From Lachnospiraceae bacterium (GTDB lineage Bacteria; Bacillota; Clostridia; Lachnospirales; Lachnospiraceae): 64,000 bases of DNA. The stretch lies in contig JAJBTQ010000008.1 of the NCBI GenBank assembly GCA_020860755.1, positions 27,328-91,327 on the forward strand. Direction: 5' to 3'. The notes under the pieces were generated by a model. It was not told the origin of the DNA. It saw only the letters and a list, made by a program, of their open reading frames with translations, and did not search any database. The position numbers were made by a program, and so were the translations under genes. Of the stretch, positions 39,294 through 47,900 are shown one piece after another; positions within the stretch are counted from its first letter, which is position 1; each line of letters opens with the position of its first letter.

Positions 39294-41217
39294 TTACGCT
39301 TCCGATGATGAAATAAAGTTCTCTTTCGCTTCCGAACACTCAGGGCAGACCCATTCTTCCGGAAGATCAGCAAACTTGGTGCCGGGCGCCACTTCTGCTT
39401 CCTCGTCTCCGTATTCCGGTATGTACTCGTATCCGCAACCGGTGCAGACATATCTGCCCTCCGGCGCCGGCATCGGCTCGTCCACGGTGGCACGCTTCAT
39501 CTTCACCATCGGCGGAGCCGGCTTCTTCTCCTCCGTGCCTCCGAGCGCCTTTGTTAAGAGCGGCAGCACCTCTTTTACGTCGCCCACGATGCCATAGTCT
39601 GCGTTCTTGAAGATTGGCGCGTTCGCGTTCGTGTTGATCGCCACGATGGTCGACGCTTCCTTTATGCCCTTTAAGTGCTGCGTCGCGCCGGAAATGCCGC
39701 AAGCGATGTAAAGGTTCCCGATAAACTTCTGTCCGCTCATGCCGACATAGCGATTAAGCGGCACATACTGAAGCTGCTCGGCCACCGGTCTGGAGGAACC
39801 GATCGCTCCGCCGACCGCTTTCGCCAGATCCTCTATCAGCTTCATGTTCTTCTTCTCGCCGATCCCCTTGCCGGCGCTCACCACTCTCTCGGCTTGCGTG
39901 ATAGGGGTGTCGATGTCGATGCCGACAGTGAAGTCGTGTCCGTCGTTCTTCAACGCTTCCACCAGAGATGCGACCTTCTCCTCCATGCTGCCGTCGGTAA
40001 ACATCACGCGCTTTCTCGCCCCTGTTATGGGCAGCTTCTTGCTCACGATCTTCGGCGCTGCCGTGGACTTCGCCGCCTTTCCGAGGATGTGGGAGGAGAC
40101 CACGACGTTCTGAATCTCGTTCGTGCCTTCGTAGATGGTGGTGATCTTGGCGTCACGGTAGAAGCGCTCCACCTCCATGCCCTTCAGATACCCGTTGCCC
40201 CCGTGGATCTGCAGGGCTTCGTTCGTCACCTCGAGCGCTATGTCGGAGGCGTATTTCTTGGCCATGGCGGACTCCATGCCGTAGGGCTCATGGTTCTCCT
40301 TAAGCTCCGCGGCACTGTAAACTAAGAACCTTGCCGCGCGGATCTTCGTCGCCATCTCGGCGATCTTGAACTGGATGGTCTGCAGCTGGGCAATGGGGGG
40401 CGCCGAACTGTTCCCTCTCCTTCGCGTAGGAGACGGCAGCCTCATAAGCGCCCTGCGCAATGCCAAGCGCCTGCGACGCGATGCCGATACGCCCGCCGTC
40501 TAAGGTGGCCATAGCAATCTTGAAGCCTTCCCCCTCTTTCCCCAGGAGGTTCTCTTTCGGCACTTTTACATTGTTAAAGAGCAGCTGCGCCGTGGCGGAA
40601 GAGCGAATACCGAGCTTGTCATAGTGATCGCCGAACGTAAAGCCGTCCCAGCCTTTCTCCACGATAAAGGCGCTTATCCCTTTTGTTCCGATGCCCGGGG
40701 TCGTCACGGCAAAGACAACGTAGATGTCCGCTTCGCCGCCGTTGGTAATGAAGATCTTCTCGCCGTTCAAAATGTAAGAATCCCCTCTTAGATCCGCTGT
40801 CGTCTCTGTACCGGCAGCGTCGGATCCGGCATTCGGCTCCGTTAAGCCGAACGCGCCGAGCTTCTTGCCTTTGGCCAGCGGGACCAGATATTTCTTTTTT
40901 TGTGCCTCCGTGCCGAACGCATAGATGGGATACGTGCCCAGGGAAACGTGCGCGGACAGGATGACTCCCGTGCCGCCGTCCACCCGGGAAAGCTCCTCCA
41001 CGGCGATGGCATAGCTTAAAATGTCCTTCCCCATCCCACCGTACTCGGTCGGATACGGGATCCCGAGGAACCCTTTTGATCCAAGATCCTTGATCTGCTC
41101 CCTCGGAAATTCGTTGTTCTGGTCGAGCATGAAAGCAATCGGCTTAATCTCCTGCTCCGCCCATTCGCGGATCTGCGCACGCAACTGCTCATGCTCATTG
41201 GTGGTCTGATACAGCAT
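39294..41217 (-). pseudogene. Acyl-CoA dehydrogenase - ETF-alpha - rubredoxin fusion, split by a frameshift
   Basis: Two overlapping ORFs (40300-41382 and 39294-40466) make one gene. The first has the acyl-CoA dehydrogenase N-terminal and middle domains (FGLTEPNAGSDAAGTETTA) up to AKEREQFG. The second resumes with IAQLQTIQFKIAEMATKIRA, completes the dehydrogenase (IHGGNGYLKGMEVERFYRDAK), and continues with an ETF-alpha FAD domain (GSSRPVAEQ, GMSGQKFIGNLYIACGISGA). A rubredoxin (CTGCGYEY and CPECSE) ends the protein. A run of six G at 40395-40400 where five would keep frame causes the break. Repaired length is about 640 residues. The ATG at 41217 follows AAAGGAG. It may be a sequencing error rather than true decay. 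Confidence 0.88.
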
Positions 41218-41424
41218 AGAATACATCTCCTTTCCCGATCCTCCGCCCGCGTGCCTTAGGGCCTTAAGGCCCTGTGTCGACGGTATGATCTGATTTTTTA
41301 CTCTGGTTACCGGTGTCTGCGAAGACTGATTCTTTGGTTTTTGTCTCCACAGCAGCCCCTCTTCTTTCCATTTTCCATGCAAAAAGATAAAAGATCAGCA
41401 AAAAACATCTGTGTACCTATAAAT
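41218..41424 (-). other. Leader region of the acyl-CoA dehydrogenase gene
   Basis: About 200 bases between the promoter and the start codon. It contains the palindrome GGGCCTTAAGGCCC near 41264-41277. The frame stays open upstream of the chosen ATG, so an N-terminal extension is formally possible but lacks a ribosome site. Confidence 0.45.
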
Positions 41425-41453
41425 ATTGTAAAAATAAGGTCTCCTCGTGTCAA
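41425..41453 (-). promoter_or_regulatory. Promoter of the acyl-CoA dehydrogenase fusion
   Basis: TTGACA (41448-41453) and TACAAT (41425-41430) on the minus strand are 17 bp apart. Confidence 0.82.
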
Positions 41454-41491
41454 TCATTTTGTCCAAAATGATGAAATAAACTGATGTATAA

Positions 41492-41510
41492 TCCCGCCTC
41501 GCGCTTTTAT
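41492..41510 (+). repeat. tRNA-Gly 3'-end copy (repeat D)
   Basis: TCCCGCCTCGCGCTTTTAT matches the tRNA-Gly 3' end with one mismatch in 19. An A/G tract AAAAAGG follows at 41516-41522. No tRNA body precedes it. Confidence 0.8.
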
Positions 41511-41527
41511 TTTATAAAAAGGTTATT

Positions 41528-41567
41528 TTTTTTAAATAATCTCTTTATTTTTTAAATAATCTCTTTA
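41528..41567. repeat. Perfect 20-bp tandem duplication
   Basis: The unit TTTTTTAAATAATCTCTTTA occurs twice head to tail in the AT-rich gap upstream of the small membrane protein gene. The rest of the gap up to 41669 shows only weak promoter-like boxes. Confidence 0.85.
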
Positions 41568-41669
41568 CTTATTTGTAAGTAATGTTGTATGATATAGAAT
41601 AATGGGTTTTTGCTTAAACAGCGGAAATCCTGCAACTGACAAAAGCAAATAAAAAAGGAGAATGAGATT

Positions 41670-42154
41670 ATGACAGCAGCAAGTATCATCATTGCAATTA
41701 TTATCTATGTGTTATCATTTGCCGGCATGTGGATGATGTTCCGGAAAGCGGGACGCAAAGGTTGGATTTCCATTATCCCGGTTGCCAATACGGTCATCCT
41801 CTTCCTGATCGGATGGAAAAGATCAAGCCGTTTATTTGGCAGATCGTGATCGGCGCAATCGGGCTGATCATGTTTATCGTAGCATTAGCGATTGGCGTAG
41901 TTGGTGTAGAAGAAGGAATAGACCTTGAGGGTGCAATGCTTGTAGTACTCATCATCGGAATCGTACTGATGATCATTGGTATTATTATCGGTATCATGAT
42001 GTTGCACAAAGTTTCCAAGGCATTCGGCCACGGCGCAGGGTATACGGTTCTGCTTATTATCGTACCGTTTATCATGTACCCGGTTCTCGGCTTTGGAAAG
42101 AGCGAGTATATAGGCGGAGACAAACCCAACGAAACGAAAGAGGCGGCAGAATAA
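41670..42154 (+). pseudogene. Small multi-pass membrane protein, frameshifted (DUF5684-like)
   Basis: The ATG at 41670 follows AAAAAAGGAG and opens MTAASIIIAIIIYVLSFAG..., a hydrophobic helix then FRKAGRKGWISIIPVANTVILFLIGWK. This frame stops soon after, while a second frame (from 41814) continues in register with IKPFIWQIVIGAIGLIMF and two more helices. Adding one A to the AAAA run at 41817-41820 would join them into a protein of about 160 residues with roughly four transmembrane helices. The Lys-Ala-Gly-x-x-Gly-Trp-x-x-(I/L)-Pro segment resembles DUF5684 proteins. Function unknown. It lies between two halves of a tRNA-Gly/terminator repeat. Confidence 0.7.
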
Positions 42155-42193
42155 TATCTGTTCGACCACAGATTGGCTAAGAAGCAGTAATGT

Positions 42194-42275
42194 AAAAGGG
42201 GATCATCCTTATGGATGGTCCCCCCTTTTTCTGAATACGAATCCGGACATATTCAAACTGTTCCCGTCCTTCGTA
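42194..42275 (+). repeat. Copy of the tRNA-Gly terminator and downstream flank (repeat E)
   Basis: AAAAGGGGATCATCCTTATGGATG and the following ATACGA-TCCGGAC-TCAAACTGT-CCCGT segments match 35834-35913 with scattered, mostly transition differences. It is a hairpin with C/T run and would terminate the gene upstream, and perhaps the convergent hydrolase gene. Confidence 0.85.
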
Positions 42276-42312
42276 CATATTTCCTTTCGTTATAAAATAA
42301 AGCAAGCTGCTG

Positions 42313-43077
42313 CTATCTATGGATAAACTGCTCAAGTTCCGCCATGTATTCCTCGATATGGTATGCCATATAGCTGCAGTGTCCGTATCCCTTTCGCACT
42401 GTGACTTCCGATTCGGGAAACCAGCGCGGAATATCTCTGCGGCTTAACCGTTCCAAAATATCTTCGTCCCCCCAGTCCAGATGAATTCGTTTTTGTACAT
42501 CCTCCGGGAGGGATACCATTTTCCGATGTGAAAACGTCTCGCTGATCCTGGCGATGTCCGTCCTGGTCAGCCTCAGGAAATTGTCGCGCATAACTTCCGC
42601 GTACATTTCACCGTACAGTTTTACATGGCGTTCGGACAGCGACTGCGGATCTTTTTGAAAGTCATCCAGCATTCTGAAAAACATGCGTTTCATGGCAAAC
42701 TGTACGAACGGCGCGTTCTTTTTAAACAGGCCGCTCTCAAACCACACATTTTCAATATGAAAGCGATCATCTTTCAGCATCTCATAGGCCGCGATCGTCC
42801 CCATGGAAGAAGCGGACACGACAAAGAGATCCGTGTAGCCCCGCTCAAGCAGATATCCGGTGAGCGTATTCATCTCGTCCTCCAGGGAAATATACGGCCC
42901 GGAACTGCCGTGTCCCCCCTGATCGGGTGACAGGATGCAGTAATCCCACGAAAGATAGTCCTTGCACATGTTATAAATGTTTTCTCCCGTAAGCCCGAGC
43001 GGATGAAGCATCAGCCACTTTGGCTGATTTTTATCGCCGTACTCATGTACATACATACCAAAACCCCAAATCCTCAT
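42313..43077 (-). CDS. Alpha/beta hydrolase
   Basis: A 254-residue alpha/beta-hydrolase fold protein. PKWLMLHPLGLTGENIY is the oxyanion strand region, SPDQGGHGSSG follows, and the nucleophile elbow is VVSASSMGTIAAYE, a variant of GxSxG with Ser-Ser-Met-Gly. A histidine in RKGYGHCSYMAYH near the C-terminus would be catalytic. Substrate unknown. The ATG at 43077 lacks a clear ribosome site; an in-frame ATG at 43056 after GAGGATTTGGGG is an alternative. Confidence 0.85.
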   Translation of the reverse strand: MRIWGFGMYVHEYGDKNQPKWLMLHPLGLTGENIYNMCKDYLSWDYCILSPDQGGHGSSGPYISLEDEMNTLTGYLLERGYTDLFVVSASSMGTIAAYEMLKDDRFHIENVWFESGLFKKNAPFVQFAMKRMFFRMLDDFQKDPQSLSERHVKLYGEMYAEVMRDNFLRLTRTDIARISETFSHRKMVSLPEDVQKRIHLDWGDEDILERLSRRDIPRWFPESEVTVRKGYGHCSYMAYHIEEYMAELEQFIHR

Positions 43078-43107
43078 TCATCGGCACAATCTTCGTTTTT
43101 GCAAAAA

Positions 43108-43133
43108 GGGGATCATCCCGATGGATGATCCTC
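43108..43133. terminator. Terminator of the tRNA-Pro/tRNA-Gln unit
   Basis: On the minus strand GAGGATCATCC and GGATGATCCCC pair, followed by five T. The core GGATCATCC stem is related to the terminators at 35832 and 42194. Confidence 0.8.
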
Positions 43134-43141
43134 TTTCTTGA

Positions 43142-43213
43142 CAGGGCTAACAGGATTCGAACCTGTAAATGACGGAGTCAGAGTCCGTTGCCTTACCATT
43201 TGGCGATAGCCCT
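43142..43213 (-). tRNA. tRNA-Gln (anticodon CTG)
   Basis: Acceptor AGGGCTA pairs with TAGCCCT. The anticodon stem and loop are CGGA-CTCTGAC-TCCG with anticodon CTG, and the T arm contains GGTTCGAATCC. No CCA is encoded. Confidence 0.93.
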
Positions 43214-43217
43214 AAAA

Positions 43218-43292
43218 TCGGAGTGACAGGATTTGAACCTGCGACCTCCTGGTCCCTAACCAGACGCTCTAGCCAAACTGAGCCACACCCCG
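43218..43292 (-). tRNA. tRNA-Pro (anticodon AGG)
   Basis: Acceptor CGGGGTG pairs with CACTCCG (one G-U). The anticodon stem and loop are TCTGG-TTAGGGA-CCAGG, giving AGG, and the T arm contains GGTTCAAATCC. It is five bases upstream of tRNA-Gln in one transcript. A34 in a proline tRNA is uncommon in bacteria. Confidence 0.9.
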
Positions 43293-43340
43293 TTCACGTC
43301 CTTGCCACGCACGCTTTGCTTTGCCCGCGAAAGCTTATTT

Positions 43341-43369
43341 ATAATATCATCACAAATGTGAAAAGTCAA
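43341..43369 (-). promoter_or_regulatory. Promoter of the tRNA-Pro/tRNA-Gln unit
   Basis: TTGACT (43364-43369) and TATTAT (43341-43346) on the minus strand are 17 bp apart. Confidence 0.78.
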
Positions 43370-43373
43370 GCTC

Positions 43374-43402
43374 TTTACTTGTGTTGCGGAATAGATTACA
43401 AT
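43374..43402 (+). promoter_or_regulatory. Promoter of the HAD phosphatase gene
   Basis: TTTACT (43374-43379) and TACAAT (43397-43402) are 17 bp apart. Its -35 box is four bases from that of the divergent tRNA promoter. Confidence 0.72.
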
Positions 43403-43441
43403 ACCAGAGTACAGGGCGATTTTTATGAGGGGAAACATCCC

Positions 43442-44296
43442 ATGAAAAATGATTTTTCCAACATCAGGTGTATCGCATTTGATCTGGATGACACGGTCTT
43501 AAATGCAAAAAAAGAACTCTCCGGGCGAAACGCGGACGCGCTGCGTCGGGCGAAAGAAAAGGGACTTGCACTGGTTCCGATCACCGGGCGCACATTTTCC
43601 ACGATCCCGGCCTGCATCAGGGAGCTTAACGGAGTCTCCCTCGCAGTGACATCAAACGGTGCCGTCATCTATGATCTTAGGGTCGGCGAGCGGATCCATG
43701 AGCTGCTCCTGCCGGCAGATACGGTTCGGATTCTCGTTGGCAGTATCGACCGCTATTTCCGGGAAGGCCGGCTTACCTACGAAGCGTTTGTGGACGGCGT
43801 CTCCTATGCCCAGGCCGATTACGTGGAAGATCCGCCGGCCTTCGGGATCCCGAAAAGCGCGGCTGTCTATGTACAGCAGACGCGGCATCCGGTCCCGTCT
43901 GTCATCGACTTTATCTTGGAGCATACAGGCTGTCTGGACAGTCTGAACCTTGTCTTAAAAGACACCCGCCTGTTCCCTGTGGTGGAAGACGTCATCTACC
44001 AAAGTACAGATAATGTCTACATTACCTCTTCTATCTCCTACCGCATGGAAATCTCCCATGCGGATTCCGGAAAGGTCTCCGGTCTTACGTATGTACTGGA
44101 CCGTCTGCACCTCACCCTGGAAGAGACCCTCGCATTCGGGGACGGTGAGAATGATGCGGAGATGTTAAACGCTGCCGGCATCGGAGTTGCCTTACAGAAT
44201 GCCTCTGCAAGCTGCAAAGCAAGTGCTGATTACACCACGAAGCTTACCTCAGGCGAGGACGGGGTCGCGGATTTCCTGGAGCAGCACATCTTATAA
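43442..44296 (+). CDS. Cof-type HAD-superfamily phosphatase
   Basis: A 284-residue HAD hydrolase of the Cof/IIB subclass, acting on sugar phosphates or flavin phosphates. Motif I is AFDLDDTVLNAKKELSGRN with the two catalytic aspartates, motif II is VPITGRTFSTI, and motif IV is LAFGDGENDAEMLNAAGIGVALQNAS. A cap domain lies between about residues 85 and 190. The track's start at 43169 runs through the tRNA genes. The ATG at 43442 after GAGGGG and a good promoter is the likely start. Confidence 0.93.
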   Translation: MKNDFSNIRCIAFDLDDTVLNAKKELSGRNADALRRAKEKGLALVPITGRTFSTIPACIRELNGVSLAVTSNGAVIYDLRVGERIHELLLPADTVRILVGSIDRYFREGRLTYEAFVDGVSYAQADYVEDPPAFGIPKSAAVYVQQTRHPVPSVIDFILEHTGCLDSLNLVLKDTRLFPVVEDVIYQSTDNVYITSSISYRMEISHADSGKVSGLTYVLDRLHLTLEETLAFGDGENDAEMLNAAGIGVALQNASASCKASADYTTKLTSGEDGVADFLEQHIL

Positions 44297-44317
44297 AACT
44301 TCTTAAAATAAAAATCG

Positions 44318-44346
44318 CGCCGGCAGGGGATCATCTCCTGCCGGCG
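44318..44346 (+). terminator. Hairpin after the HAD phosphatase gene
   Basis: CGCCGGCAGGGGAT and ATCTCCTGCCGGCG form a 14-bp stem between convergent genes. The T content after it is low. Confidence 0.65.
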
Positions 44347-44416
44347 TTATGATTGTTCATCTGTTGAATTGTTGCACAAGCGCTTATTTTAAAGCAACAA
44401 AACGTTTTCCTGTCTC

Positions 44417-47400
44417 TTATTCTATGATGTCTTTTAAGTAGTCCACGTTCGGCATCGGATCCACAAATGTCTTCTCCTTAACCGGCGCAAGGAACTTCCG
44501 CTCAGGTTCAAGCACGCCGCCTGAGATCTCACCGTCGGATGCCTCGCGGTACCAGGTGATCTCCCGGCACATCTCGCGGGCAATGTCATCCTCGGTGTCA
44601 TACGGGAAGTCAAGCTCCAGCATCCCGGCAAGCTCACAGATAAGCTGCCAGTTGGTAAAGAGCATGTCCGGAGCGAGTGCTGCGGTTGTCTCCTGGAAAC
44701 GGCGCTCCGTGTTTAAGTAGCTGCCGTTCGCATGGATCGGTGCGGTACCCGGAATGAGCACATCCGCCTTTTTAGCGATCGGCGTGCGGTGCGTATCGAT
44801 CACAGCGAGGAAGTCCACATCCTTTACCAGCTTCGCCGGCGGATTCTCGCCGAGGACCAGCAGAGTCTTTACTCCCTTCATGGCATCTGCTCCTGCAGTG
44901 ATGCCAAGCGAAGCCAGGCCCTGACTGTTGTTCTTGGATCTCACCATCACGATGCCGTCGCGCGGACTCCCGATATGTCCGGAAAGCAGCGCGATGTCCG
45001 CGAGCAGCTCCGCGCAGGCGACGCTCACCACATTCTGCTGGAACACGATCATAGCCTTCTTCGCCTTGCCATACATGGCAGCGATCTCGGCCGCCTCCTT
45101 CGTGACGGTCACATCCGAGATGGATTTTACAAAGCTCTTCAATCCCTCCATGTCCGTTTTGGCATCGGAGGCCAGCTCATTCGCGATCTGCTTTAAAAAG
45201 TCCAGATTATTCTTGGTATAGACCGCTTTCGTGACAAAGCTCATGTGCTCCTGCTCATGGCCCTTCGGGTTAATGAGGATAACCTTTGCGCCGGCCTTCG
45301 CGGCCTGCATCAGCTTCACACGCATCACCTGATTCTCCGGTGCGTCAAAGCCGACTGCCAAGATCACCTCTGTGCTCATAAGCTCATCGATCGTGTTGGG
45401 CGACGCGGTGAGGCCAAGCGTACTTTCCAGTCCGCATTTGCGCGCGTTGAAGCTAAAAAGATTGGCTCCAAGCTCCTTTGCCAGCTTCCGCGCCAGATAG
45501 GCTTCCTCGTTCGTAAAGCGGTCAGACACCGCGATCGCGACCGCGTCATTCCCGTCCCGCCGCGCGGTGGACTCCATCTCCTTGGCGATCAGCATAAGCG
45601 CGTCGTGATAGTTGGTCACTCCGCCTTTCTTTGTCATCGGCATATACAGCCGGTCTTTTTCTTTCAGCGCACTCGAGAAACCAAACTTTCCGCCGATGCA
45701 GAGCACCCCCGCGTTCACCGGTCCCTCCGGGTCGGGCAGTGCCTTCACGGCCAGAGTGCCGCAGGTCTCCGTCTTTACCGAGCAGCCGACGGAGCAGAAT
45801 CCGCAGATCGTATCGGTCACCGTGGTCTGCAGCGGGATCTGCTTCTCAAGAGGCAGGTGCTCCATCAGAGCTCCGGTCGGGCAGACGCTCACGCACTGTC
45901 CGCAGGAGATGCATCCGGTCTCCTCCAGGCGGTGACCCATAGCCGGCAGGATAACCGTGTCAAATCCCCGCTCCACAAAACCGATCGCGCCGACTCCCAT
46001 GACCTCTTCACAGGCGCGGACACACCGCCCGCAGAGAATGCACTTGTTCGGATCGCGCTCGATGAACGGATGCTCATCCTCAAAGTCATGCTCTTCGACC
46101 TCTCCGGCAATGCGTTCCGGATGCACGTCGTACTGGTTTGCCAAGGCATAAAGCTTGCACTCATAGTAGTCGTGGCAGCCGCATTCCAGGCAGCGGGAGG
46201 CATCTTCTCTCGCCTGCTCCATGGTATATCCCTTTGCCACCTCTATGAAATTGTTCTTCCTCTCTTCGGGAGAGAGCTGCTCCATCTTCGGACGGCACTG
46301 ACGCTCACGGTCCTCAAACGTCTTCTCCGTGATGTCGGTGCGTTTTACTATATACTCCGGTCTGTAGGCGACAACGTGGCCGGCCAGATAAGAGTCAACG
46401 ACATCGCTGCCCTTCTTCGCGTCCGCGACGGCCTCGACCGCGATCGAGATCTTGTCGTTTCCGCAGTCGCCTCCGGCAAATACGCCCGGAAGCTTTGTCA
46501 TAAAGGTAGATTCATCGTAAACGATGCCTTTTTTCTTTGTAAATTCAACGCCCTTGATACCTTTGGCATCGACCGCCTGCCCGATGGCGAGGATGACCAT
46601 GTCGACGTCAAGCTCCTCCGTCTTTCCCTCGACGGGAAGCGGGGCACGTCTGCCGCTGGCATCCGGCTCACCGAGCTCCATGACCTGCAGCGTCACCCGT
46701 CCCACACGTCCGTTCTCGCCCTCGTGGATCTGTAAGGGGTTCGTTAAGTTCTTAAAAATGACTCCCTCTTCTTCGGCCTCTTCGATCTCCTTCATATCCG
46801 CCGGCATCTCTTCCTTTGTCCGGCGATATACGTTGTAGACCTTCTCGGCACCTAAACGCACTGCGCTCCGGCAGGCGTCCATCGCGGTGTTGCCACCGCC
46901 GACGATGGCGACTTTTTTGCCCATCTCAAACGGCTCGTTCCGCTCGATCTTTTCGAGGAATTCAATGCCTCCGATGACACCCGGGGTGTCCTCCCCCTCA
47001 CAGTGTACACCGGTGGATTTCCAGGCGCCGATCCCGATGCAGACCGCATCGTAGTTTTTGCGTATACTCTCAAACGAGATGTCCTGTCCGACTCTCGTAT
47101 TTGTAATGATCTCCACGCCCATCTCACGGATCAGGTCGATCTCTTCCTCCAGGACCTCCTTGGGAAGACGGTACTCCGGAATGCCGTAGCGGACCATGCC
47201 GCCTGCATAGGGCATCGCTTCATAGATCGTGATCGCATGTCCCTTTTGTCTTAAGAAATAGGCCATGGACAGACCGTAAGGGCCTGCGCCGATGATGGCG
47301 ACTTTCTTGCCGGTATCCTCTTCGCACTTCGGAAGATAGGACTCTCCGTCGAGATCGTGTTCCCCGGCAAAACGCTTGACTGCAGCGATCCCGATCGGTT

Positions 47401-47887
47401 CATCGATCAGCCCTCTGCGGCACTCCTGCTCACAGGGATGCGGGCAGACACGCCCCAAGGATGCAGGAAGCGGGATCCTTTCCTTGATCAGCTCCAACGC
47501 CTCGCGGTAGCGCCCCTCGGAGACAAGACCCACATAGCCCTGACAGTCCGTCTCGGCCGGGCATGCCTTGGCGCACGGCGGACGACAGTCACCGATGTGA
47601 TTCGAGAGCAGAAGCTCTAAATTGGTCTTTCTCGACTCCGTGATCCGCTCACTTTTTGTGTGGATCACCATATCAGGCGCGACCTCGGTAGCGCAGGCTT
47701 TCAAAAGTTTCGGATTTCCGTCCACTTCGACCACGCAGATGCCGCACGCTCCGTAGATCTCCGTTCTTTCATCGTAACAGAAGGTGGGAATGTAGATGTC
47801 GTTTTCTGTGGCCACCTGAAGAATGGTCTGTCCCGGCAGCGCAGTTACTTCTTTTCCGTCAATGTTAATTCTGTACTGTTTTACCAT
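44417..47887 (-). CDS. stnA: Stn-like transhydrogenase large subunit (NuoG/GltD/pseudo-formate dehydrogenase fusion)
   Basis: An 1156-residue multidomain flavin/Fe-S protein. In order: a [2Fe-2S] ferredoxin domain (FCYDERTEIYGACGICVVEV); a NuoG-type and GltD-type cysteine region (HIGDCRPPC, CPHPCEQECRRG); a GltD/NfnB-like FAD-NAD(P) domain with GAGPYGLSMAY and GGGNTAMDACRSAVRLGA (about 190-530); a 2x[4Fe-4S] ferredoxin (CILCGRCVRAC, CISCGQCVSVCP); and a molybdopterin-oxidoreductase fold starting CGFCSVGC. The last part is shorter than formate dehydrogenase and seems to lack its C-terminal domain. With the two genes upstream this matches the Sporomusa-type Nfn (Stn) bifurcating transhydrogenase. 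The ATG at 47887 follows GAGGGGG. Confidence 0.78.
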   Translation of the reverse strand: MVKQYRINIDGKEVTALPGQTILQVATENDIYIPTFCYDERTEIYGACGICVVEVDGNPKLLKACATEVAPDMVIHTKSERITESRKTNLELLLSNHIGDCRPPCAKACPAETDCQGYVGLVSEGRYREALELIKERIPLPASLGRVCPHPCEQECRRGLIDEPIGIAAVKRFAGEHDLDGESYLPKCEEDTGKKVAIIGAGPYGLSMAYFLRQKGHAITIYEAMPYAGGMVRYGIPEYRLPKEVLEEEIDLIREMGVEIITNTRVGQDISFESIRKNYDAVCIGIGAWKSTGVHCEGEDTPGVIGGIEFLEKIERNEPFEMGKKVAIVGGGNTAMDACRSAVRLGAEKVYNVYRRTKEEMPADMKEIEEAEEEGVIFKNLTNPLQIHEGENGRVGRVTLQVMELGEPDASGRRAPLPVEGKTEELDVDMVILAIGQAVDAKGIKGVEFTKKKGIVYDESTFMTKLPGVFAGGDCGNDKISIAVEAVADAKKGSDVVDSYLAGHVVAYRPEYIVKRTDITEKTFEDRERQCRPKMEQLSPEERKNNFIEVAKGYTMEQAREDASRCLECGCHDYYECKLYALANQYDVHPERIAGEVEEHDFEDEHPFIERDPNKCILCGRCVRACEEVMGVGAIGFVERGFDTVILPAMGHRLEETGCISCGQCVSVCPTGALMEHLPLEKQIPLQTTVTDTICGFCSVGCSVKTETCGTLAVKALPDPEGPVNAGVLCIGGKFGFSSALKEKDRLYMPMTKKGGVTNYHDALMLIAKEMESTARRDGNDAVAIAVSDRFTNEEAYLARKLAKELGANLFSFNARKCGLESTLGLTASPNTIDELMSTEVILAVGFDAPENQVMRVKLMQAAKAGAKVILINPKGHEQEHMSFVTKAVYTKNNLDFLKQIANELASDAKTDMEGLKSFVKSISDVTVTKEAAEIAAMYGKAKKAMIVFQQNVVSVACAELLADIALLSGHIGSPRDGIVMVRSKNNSQGLASLGITAGADAMKGVKTLLVLGENPPAKLVKDVDFLAVIDTHRTPIAKKADVLIPGTAPIHANGSYLNTERRFQETTAALAPDMLFTNWQLICELAGMLELDFPYDTEDDIAREMCREITWYREASDGEISGGVLEPERKFLAPVKEKTFVDPMPNVDYLKDIIE

Positions 47888-47900
47888 TGCATCCACCCCC

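Noticed and set aside
39294-41382. Programmed ribosomal frameshifting in the acyl-CoA dehydrogenase fusion
   Set aside because: The shift site is a plain C run (minus strand) without an evident slippery heptamer plus stem-loop, and a homopolymer sequencing error explains it more simply.
45245-46735. 496-codon plus-strand ORF opposite the stnA-like gene
   Set aside because: It is fully antisense to a gene with many recognisable Fe-S and FAD motifs. Its translation shows no family features and there is no ribosome site.
44417-47887. Genuine formate dehydrogenase catalytic subunit
   Set aside because: The molybdopterin-fold part is short and a GltD/NfnB-like domain is fused in the middle, which fits the Stn transhydrogenase better.
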